DNA of 64,000 nt from Clostridiales bacterium CCNA10 (GTDB lineage: Bacteria; Bacillota; Clostridia; Oscillospirales; Oscillospiraceae), in contig AP018533.1 in the NCBI GenBank assembly GCA_003573975.1, positions 868,001 through 932,000 on the forward strand. The letters run 5' to 3'. Below are positions 58,739 to 64,000 of the stretch, one piece after another. The notes below the pieces were generated by a model, which ran no database searches, was not told the origin of the DNA, and saw only the letters and a list, made by a program, of their open reading frames with translations. How positions within the stretch are numbered: the stretch's first letter is position 1; the number at the start of each line of letters is the position of its first letter. Position numbers and translations under genes: made by a program.

Positions 58739-59911
58739 TTAATGATGGAACAGCCGGATCCCGGTAAACGCCATGACCATGCCGTACTTGTCCGCGGTGG
58801 CGATGACCTGATCGTCCCGGATGGAGCCGCCGGGCTGGGCGATGTACTGCACGCCGGACTTCCGGGCGCGCTCCACGTTGTCGCCAAAGGGGAAGAAGGC
58901 ATCAGAGCCCACGGTGACGCCGGACATCCGGGCGATCCAGGCGGCCTTCTCCTCAGAGGTGAGCACCTCGGGCTTCACCTTGAAGGTGTTCTGCCACACG
59001 CCCTCGGCCAGCACGTCGTCATGCTCGTCGGAGATATAGATGTCGATGGCGTTGTCCCGGTCGGGGCGGCGGATGTTGTCCACGAACTGGAGGCCCAGGA
59101 CCTTGGGATGCTGGCGCAGCCACCAGATGTCCGCCTTGTTGCCGGCCAGACGGGTGCAGTGGATGCGGCTCTGCTGGCCGGCCCCCACACCGATGGTCAT
59201 GCCGTTTTTGACATAGCAGACAGAGTTGGACTGGGTGTATTTCAGGGTGATGAGGGAGAGGAGCATATCGTTCTTGGCCTGCTGGGACAGCTCCTTGTTC
59301 TCGGTGACCACGTTCTGGAGCATTTCCTCGCGGATGTCCAGGTCGTTGTAGCCCTGCTCAAAGGTGATGCCGAAGATGTTCCGGCGCTCGATGGGGGAGG
59401 GGGTGTAGCCGGGGTCGATCTCCACCACGTTGTAGCCGCCCTTGCGCTTGCCCTTCAGGATCGCCAGAGCCTCGTCGGTGTAGCCGGGGGCGATGATGCC
59501 GTCGGACACCTCGGCGGCCAGAAAGCGGGCGGTGTCGCCGTCACACACATCGGACAGGGCGGCCCAGTCACCGAAGGAGCACAGCCGGTCTGCGCCCCTG
59601 GCCCGGATATAGGCGCAGGCGATGGGGGACAGTTCCCCCTCCGGGGCAAAGTAGATGTGCCGCTCCACATCGGTGAGGGGCAGGCCCAGGGCGGCCCCGG
59701 CGGGGGAGACGTGCTTGAAGGAGGCGGCGGCGGGCAGGCCGGTGGCCTTTTTCAGGGCCTTCACCAGCTGCCAGGAGTTCAGCGCGTCCATGAAGTTGAT
59801 GTACCCGGGCCTGCCGTTGAGCACCTTCAGGGGCAGCTCGCCCTCCTCCATAAAGATGCGGGCGGGTTTCTGGTTGGGGTTGCAGCCGTATTTCAGTTCC
59901 AGTTCGGTCAT
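58739..59911 (-). CDS. purH: AICAR formyltransferase, stand-alone PurH-type
   Basis: 390 aa. It matches only the AICAR transformylase half: LKYGCNPNQKPARIFMEEGE, AAASFKHVSPAGAALGLPLT, NSVCYVKNGMTIGVGAGQQS and SDAFFPFGDNVERARKSGVQ. The N-terminal IMP-cyclohydrolase (MGS-like) domain of ordinary PurH is missing. Cyclisation is presumably done by the PurO-like protein at 61136-61843 in the same operon. AAGGATGACC upstream is a modest ribosome site. Confidence 0.93.
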   Translation of the reverse strand: MTELELKYGCNPNQKPARIFMEEGELPLKVLNGRPGYINFMDALNSWQLVKALKKATGLPAAASFKHVSPAGAALGLPLTDVERHIYFAPEGELSPIACAYIRARGADRLCSFGDWAALSDVCDGDTARFLAAEVSDGIIAPGYTDEALAILKGKRKGGYNVVEIDPGYTPSPIERRNIFGITFEQGYNDLDIREEMLQNVVTENKELSQQAKNDMLLSLITLKYTQSNSVCYVKNGMTIGVGAGQQSRIHCTRLAGNKADIWWLRQHPKVLGLQFVDNIRRPDRDNAIDIYISDEHDDVLAEGVWQNTFKVKPEVLTSEEKAAWIARMSGVTVGSDAFFPFGDNVERARKSGVQYIAQPGGSIRDDQVIATADKYGMVMAFTGIRLFHH

Positions 59912-60003
59912 GGAAGGTCATCCTTTCTGTATTTGATGGCGTGGTCGGGCGGGGGATGCAGGGGCGCACAGTGTGCGGCCCTGCGTTTGTATGCGCAGAA
60001 TGT

Positions 60004-61104
60004 TCAGGGTTCCTCCGGCGCTTCAAAGGGCTCCGCGTGGAATTTCCCGTCCTCCCCCCGGGCATAGGCGGTACCAAAGGGAGCGCTGAGCAGGGGGATG
60101 ATGTCCGGGTCGTAGTTGCAGATGGTGTTCAGGTCGTAGACTCCCGTATGGCTGACGTTATTGATATAAGCCTCATCCTCCTCGCCGGAGAAGAAGCGCC
60201 AGCCGCTGTCGGGGTACTGGCTGTCAGGCCGCTCCCGGTAGCACCAGCCTACCTGCCTGCCCAGAACGGTGATGTGGTCGGTGGCCAGGCAGCCGTTGGG
60301 GCCCTCCCAGCCGGGCAGGAGCATCCGCAGCTCCGGGGCGGAGAGCAGGAAGGGCTTTTCCTGGGGAATACGGTACCACATCCGGCCCGCCCAGGCCTGC
60401 TTGCTGTCCAGCAGCTGGCGCACCAGCCTCAGGTTCAGCTCCAGATAGGCGGCGGCGTCCTGCTGGCCGCGGTCGCCTCCCATGCGGAAGGCCCAATAGG
60501 CGGCCCCGCACACCAGGCCCACGGCGTACTCCTCCCAGCTGTGGAAGGCGGCGGCCTGCTCCACCCAGTGCTGGGAGAGCTCTTTATATTCCTCGGGGGA
60601 GATCAAATCGCAGGCGCAGGCGGTCCGCAGGTGGCCCAGCGTCTCGCTGATGTCCCAGGCCAGGAAGCCACGGCGGCCCACCAGGGGCTGAAACTGCCGG
60701 GCGAAGTCGGACAGCCGCTGAAAGACGGGGCGGGCGTCGGGAGACAGGTCCTCCAGGGAGAAGCTGGGGCGGCCCTCCCAGAAGGATTCGAAGTCCAGAT
60801 ATTCGTGGTTGGTCAGCAGGGCCTCCTTGCAGAAGGCTACCATGCTGTCCCTGTTGGTGATGCCGTAGACCTGCTCCAGATGGTCCCGAGCGGCCTGGCG
60901 GTCCTCCCGGCTCAGGCAGAAGGGGACGGAGGTGAAATAGGCCTCTCCCGCGTCCTCCAGAGCGGCAAGGCCGGGGATCTTACGCAGGGCGGGAACCCCG
61001 GCCAGCAGAAGAGGAAAGGTCTCGGCGGTACACAGGGTGGGGGGCTGGAAGGGAACGGAGGCCCGCTCCTTTTGAAATTGGATGATCGGGTCGGTCAATG
61101 CCAT
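60004..61104 (-). CDS. DUF1266-DUF2185 fusion protein
   Basis: 366 aa. Residues about 90-260 fit the DUF1266 pattern (RGFLAWDISETLGHLRTACA, AYWAFRMGGDRGQQDAAAYL). Residues 265-350 fit DUF2185, an Imm33-like domain (DSGWRFFSGEEDEAYINNVS, GVYDLNTICNYDPDIIPLLS). Both domain types occur in toxin-immunity and polymorphic-toxin contexts, but here the gene lies inside a purine operon with no toxin near. Function unknown. Confidence 0.8.
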   Translation of the reverse strand: MALTDPIIQFQKERASVPFQPPTLCTAETFPLLLAGVPALRKIPGLAALEDAGEAYFTSVPFCLSREDRQAARDHLEQVYGITNRDSMVAFCKEALLTNHEYLDFESFWEGRPSFSLEDLSPDARPVFQRLSDFARQFQPLVGRRGFLAWDISETLGHLRTACACDLISPEEYKELSQHWVEQAAAFHSWEEYAVGLVCGAAYWAFRMGGDRGQQDAAAYLELNLRLVRQLLDSKQAWAGRMWYRIPQEKPFLLSAPELRMLLPGWEGPNGCLATDHITVLGRQVGWCYRERPDSQYPDSGWRFFSGEEDEAYINNVSHTGVYDLNTICNYDPDIIPLLSAPFGTAYARGEDGKFHAEPFEAPEEP

Positions 61105-61135
61105 GAGAACACTCCTTTTGACAGGGGGATGCAGC

Positions 61136-61843
61136 TTACTGGTGCTTGTTGATGATCACGGTGTCCCGCTCGCCGGAGGCCAGGTCCACATACTGGACGA
61201 ACAGGGAGACCTTGTTGTCCTCATTCAGGCTGGCCCACAGCTCGTCGGCCAGGGTCTTGGCGTCGGGGGCGGTGACGGCCACCTTCCGGGGCTCGCCCTC
61301 AAAGGAGGGGAGGGGATCCAGATTCTCCTGATAGGTGTGGATGAAGCGGCCCTCGCCGGCCTTGGGGTGGTCATAGCTGAAGAAATAGCGGCAACAGCAG
61401 GAGGGGTCGCCGTCGTTGCTCTTCAGGATGGACAGGGCGTAGCTGCCGTCCTTGTGGAGCAGGCCGGAGATGCGGGGGGTGTAGTTGTCGGGGTCGGGCT
61501 CAAACTCCCGGGTGCGCAGGGACTGGGAAAAGACCTTGCCCTCCAGCAGCCCGTCCCGGATGGTGTCAGTCTGGTCGCCGTTGGTGACCACGGTGTCGTC
61601 CCCCACGATGCGGACGGGGTGGTAGATGATGAGGGAGGGGTCCACCATCTTGCTCTCATCATAGGCACGGGTGCGGATGCCGTCCTCGGTGGTCTCAAAG
61701 ACCCGGTTGCGGCTGTTCTCGCTGCGGCCCATAATGAAATAGGCGATGACGGCCTTCTTGTCGTCGGCGGAGCGGCCCAGGACGATGCCCCGGCCGGGGT
61801 AGGGGTGGTTCTGTAAGAGTTCATTGAGATCAAGTGTTTTCAT
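61136..61843 (-). CDS. purO: IMP cyclohydrolase, PurO-like
   Basis: 235 aa from ATG 61843 with AAGGAGG upstream. YPGRGIVLGRSADDKKAVIA, AYFIMGRSENSRNRVFET (starts A-Y), then DTVVTNGDQTDTI are the PurO fold signature (PF07826), typical of archaea and some Firmicutes. It closes FAICAR to IMP. The paired PurH-type protein lacks this activity. Confidence 0.88.
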   Translation of the reverse strand: MKTLDLNELLQNHPYPGRGIVLGRSADDKKAVIAYFIMGRSENSRNRVFETTEDGIRTRAYDESKMVDPSLIIYHPVRIVGDDTVVTNGDQTDTIRDGLLEGKVFSQSLRTREFEPDPDNYTPRISGLLHKDGSYALSILKSNDGDPSCCCRYFFSYDHPKAGEGRFIHTYQENLDPLPSFEGEPRKVAVTAPDAKTLADELWASLNEDNKVSLFVQYVDLASGERDTVIINKHQ

Positions 61844-62069
61844 GGGAATCCTCCTTGTGATGGTCAGAATTGGGATTTTTACAGGACTCTTCGAATAGCA
61901 GCCGCCTGACAGCGGAGAAATAAGAAATGAGCAGACCGGCGCCTCCCAGAAGGCCGAGCAGGATACTGATGGGTGCAAGGACTTCGTCTGACTGGACGAT
62001 CGGGTACAGCAGCAGGCCGCCCAGGAAGAAGAAGCCGCTGCACAGCAGCAATTCAGTTCTGGGTTTCAT
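61830..62069 (-). CDS. Small membrane protein
   Basis: 79 aa from ATG 62069 with GGAGGACTCCC. Two helices (LLLCSGFFFLGGLLLYPIVQ, APISILLGLLGGAGLLISYF) and a polar tail overlapping purO by 14 bp. It resembles its neighbour at 62053, so the two may be an old duplication. Function unknown. Confidence 0.65.
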   Translation of the reverse strand: MKPRTELLLCSGFFFLGGLLLYPIVQSDEVLAPISILLGLLGGAGLLISYFSAVRRLLFEESCKNPNSDHHKEDSHENT

Positions 62070-62292
62070 GGGAGTCCTCCTTCGCGAGTTGGTCAAAAGT
62101 GGGGGGAGAAGGCGTTTGATGCCAGGACAGCCAGACCTGCGCCAAGTGGAGGATCAGGGGAAAAGCCCCGATCAGCATCAAAAGCGGGCCGATGATCGCG
62201 CGCCAGTCGCTGTAACGCAGCATATTGACGAGCTGCAGCAGGATGCCGCCCAGGAACAAAAATCCGGTGGCCAGGATGGTCGGTATGGACAT
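62053..62292 (-). CDS. Small membrane protein
   Basis: 79 aa, AAAGGAG before the ATG. Two helices (ILATGFLFLGGILLQLVNML, AIIGPLLMLIGAFPLILHLA) and a charged tail ending EDSHETQN, very like the end of its neighbour (EDSHENT). It overlaps the neighbour by 17 bp. Function unknown. Confidence 0.65.
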   Translation of the reverse strand: MSIPTILATGFLFLGGILLQLVNMLRYSDWRAIIGPLLMLIGAFPLILHLAQVWLSWHQTPSPPTFDQLAKEDSHETQN

Positions 62293-62321
62293 AAAACGCT
62301 CCTTTCCACAGCTGTGTCAGG

Positions 62322-62358
62322 AAAAAAGGGCGCACCGATTTTTTGAAACGGTGCGCCC
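62322..62358 (-). terminator. Terminator downstream of purN (minus strand)
   Basis: On the minus strand GGGCGCACCG, 11-base loop, CGGTGCGCCC then TTTTTT. Confidence 0.88.
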
Positions 62359-62463
62359 AGACGGTCGGCATATTCAGGGCGATACTCCCCGTGGTCATTT
62401 CCACTTACCGTCAGTCATATCGCACACTTCACATTGTATCATAGCTGGGGTTCAAAAGCAAAT

Positions 62464-63102
62464 TCATTCCGGGCGGTCCAGTACCCGGACCAGGCGCCCC
62501 TCCACCTTCAGGCGGCCCTGACAGAACAGGGAGACCGCTTGGGGCAGGAGCTTCCACTCACACTGCTCCATGATCCGCCGCTGAAGGACCTCCGGGGTGT
62601 CGTCCGGAAGGACCTCCACCGCCTTTTGCAAGACGATGGGGCCGCCGTCGCACTCCTCGCTGACGAAGTGGACGGTGGCGCCGGACAGCTTGACCCCGTA
62701 CTCCAGGGCCTTCTCATGGACGTGAAGGCCGTAACAGCCCGGTCCCGCGAAGGAGGGGATCAGGGCGGGGTGGACGTTGAGGATGGCGTTGGGGAAGGCG
62801 CGGACCATCTCACCGGTGAGGATGACCATGAAGCCGGCCAGGACCACCAGGTCGATGTCCAGCGCCCGCAGCTGCTCCACCAGGGCGGCGGTCATGGCCT
62901 GACTGGAGGGAAATTCCTTCCGGGCCACCACATAGCCGGGGATCCCCGCCTTTGCGGCCCGCTCCAGTGCGTAGGCGCCGGGATTGGAGGAGATGACGGC
63001 GGTGATTTCACCGTTGATCAGCTCTCCCCGGGCCTGGGCGTCGATCAGGGCCTGAAGATTGGTGCCGCCGCCGGAGACCAGCACGGCGATATGTTTGGAC
63101 AT
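62464..63102 (-). CDS. purN: Phosphoribosylglycinamide formyltransferase
   Basis: 212 aa. SGGGTNLQALIDA (GAR binding), AGFMVILTGEMVRAFPNAIL, NVHPALIPSFAGPGCYGLHV (catalytic N-H) and GATVHFVSEECDGGPIV with the third catalytic residue D are complete. It transfers formyl from 10-formyl-THF to GAR. Terminator is 106 bp beyond its stop, so the following small-gene transcript may have its own promoter. Confidence 0.97.
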   Translation of the reverse strand: MSKHIAVLVSGGGTNLQALIDAQARGELINGEITAVISSNPGAYALERAAKAGIPGYVVARKEFPSSQAMTAALVEQLRALDIDLVVLAGFMVILTGEMVRAFPNAILNVHPALIPSFAGPGCYGLHVHEKALEYGVKLSGATVHFVSEECDGGPIVLQKAVEVLPDDTPEVLQRRIMEQCEWKLLPQAVSLFCQGRLKVEGRLVRVLDRPE

Positions 63103-63111
63103 AGCGAACCT

Positions 63112-63218
63112 CCAAGTGAGTTAGGAATTAGGAGTTAGGAGTGAGCCTGGTCGCACGATGTGAGAGCGGTCCGACGGATCCGGGCGCTACAATTCCTAAC
63201 TCCTCATTCCTAATTTGA
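63112..63218. repeat. Inverted repeat of ATTAGG-type words between purM and purN
   Basis: TTAGGAATTAGGAGTTAGG (from about 63121) and its near complement CCTAACTCCTCATTCCTAA (to about 63213) face each other with a GC-rich centre. Same word as the tandem repeat at 51074-51110, so a dispersed element family is likely. Confidence 0.75.
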
Positions 63219-64000
63219 TTAAACCAGCTCTACGCCGGCCTCGCCGGGGATGACAGAGCCGATCTGATAGGCGGTCTCACCGGCATCCTTCAGAACGGAC
63301 AGAGCCTGCTCAGCCTGTGCGGCGGGGAGGGCCAGGATCATGCCGATGCCCATGTTGAAGGTGTTGTACATATCCCGCTCCGGGATGCCGCCGGTCTTTT
63401 GGATCAGGTCGAAAATGGGCAGGCGGGGGAAGGTGCTCAGATCGATCCGGGCGGTGAGCCCCTCGGTCATCATGCGGGGGACGTTCTCATAGAAGCCGCC
63501 GCCGGTGATGTGGCTGACGGCGTGGACGTCCACACCGGCCTTCAGCAGGGCCTTCACCGCCTTGACATAGATGCGGGTGGGGGCCAGCAGGGCCTCGCCC
63601 AGGCTCTTGCCGTTCAGATCCTCCCGGGGAGTCTTGAGGTCGGCGTGCTCCACGTCCAGCACCTTGCGCACCAGGGAGAAGCCGTTGGAGTGGACGCCGG
63701 AGGAGGCCAGTCCCACCAGTACGTCGCCGGCGGCCAGCTTTTTGCCGTCAATGATCTTTTCCTCATCCACGATGCCCACAGAGAAGCCGGCCAGATCGTA
63801 CTCGTCCACGGGATAGAAGCCGGGCATCTCGGCGGTCTCGCCGCCCACCAGGGCGCACTCGGCCTGGCGGCAGCCCTCGGTGATGCCGGAGACGATGTCA
63901 GCGATGCGGGCGGGGTGGTTCTTGCCGCAGGCGATATAGTCCAGGAAGAACATGGGGGCGGCGCCGCCGCACACAATGTCGTTGACGCACATGGCCACAC
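63219..64000 (-). CDS. purM: Phosphoribosylformylglycinamidine cyclo-ligase (N-terminus beyond window)
   Basis: About 260 C-terminal residues. VAMCVNDIVCGGAAPMFFLD, CALVGGETAEMPGFYPVDEY, AGFSVGIVDEE and SHITGGGFYENVPRMM are PurM signatures. The gene continues past 64000 (the first visible codons GTG GCC ATG are internal by family length of about 345 aa). It closes FGAM to AIR. Together with purN, purO, purH and purD it forms a minus-strand purine cluster. Confidence 0.96.
   Translation of the reverse strand, partial: VAMCVNDIVCGGAAPMFFLDYIACGKNHPARIADIVSGITEGCRQAECALVGGETAEMPGFYPVDEYDLAGFSVGIVDEEKIIDGKKLAAGDVLVGLASSGVHSNGFSLVRKVLDVEHADLKTPREDLNGKSLGEALLAPTRIYVKAVKALLKAGVDVHAVSHITGGGFYENVPRMMTEGLTARIDLSTFPRLPIFDLIQKTGGIPERDMYNTFNMGIGMILALPAAQAEQALSVLKDAGETAYQIGSVIPGEAGVELV

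Noticed and set aside
1..64000. CRISPR arrays, tRNA or rRNA genes
   Set aside because: No regularly spaced direct repeats of CRISPR length and no tRNA-like cloverleaf with GTTCGANTC-type T-arm were noticed on reading.

Overview
The window looks like a chromosome segment of a GC-rich gut Firmicute of the Oscillospiraceae type (Flavonifractor, Lawsonibacter or Intestinimonas-like). This is inferred from the purine gene set with a stand-alone AICAR transformylase plus an archaeal-type PurO, a lysine-riboswitch operon, CTG-rich GC-rich codon use, strong AGGAGG ribosome binding sites and the family mix. The species cannot be fixed from sequence alone.

Layout. (1) 1-4391: an ABC exporter (cut by the window edge) divergent from a MerR/BmrR-type regulator with a visible dyad operator, then a GlnK/GlnL-like two-component pair on the minus strand. 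(2) 4429-40482: a complete 36,054-bp Mu-like transposable prophage. Its ends are TGTA...TACA with related terminal repeats and spaced transposase-site-like motifs, and it is flanked by a 5-bp ATTAT target duplication. It sits inside the -10 box of the likely promoter of the two-component operon. Order: left-end sites and a terminator; repressor (minus strand); operators and a perfect consensus early promoter; early genes including MuA-like transposase, MuB-like ATPase, Gam, a frameshifted DNA adenine methyltransferase with a 10-G tract, GemA, endolysin and a Mor-like activator; a Mor-type promoter interlocked with a terminator; then one long late operon (holin, terminase, portal, head, contractile tail, baseplate).

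The late operon ends in a diversity-generating retroelement (DGR): avd (36053-36406), template repeat (36444-36538), reverse transcriptase (36759-37982) and a target adhesin (37897-39753) with the variable repeat at 38472-38566. TR and VR are both 95 bp and differ at 13 positions, every one an adenine in the TR (13 of 20 adenines, 0 of 75 other bases). This is the signature of adenine-directed mutagenic retrohoming. The target is probably a tail-tip receptor-binding protein with a C-type-lectin-like domain followed by Ig-like repeats. This is the most notable system here.

(3) 40488-64000, host genes: mnmG, small hypotheticals, an MBL-fold hydrolase, an acyltransferase, birA, a lysine-riboswitch operon (AlaDH/PNT-family dehydrogenase plus NhaC-type antiporter), thyA-folA, a DUF3795 protein, an XpaC-like protein, a VanW-like protein, a DUF2461 protein, a HAD phosphatase, and a minus-strand purine cluster (purM-purN-small membrane proteins-purO-DUF1266/DUF2185-purH-purD). 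Two paralogous 266-bp non-coding elements (45425-45690 and 53554-53819) share loops and helices, carry a promoter at each end, and look like an unnamed structured RNA family.

No tRNA, rRNA or CRISPR array was seen.
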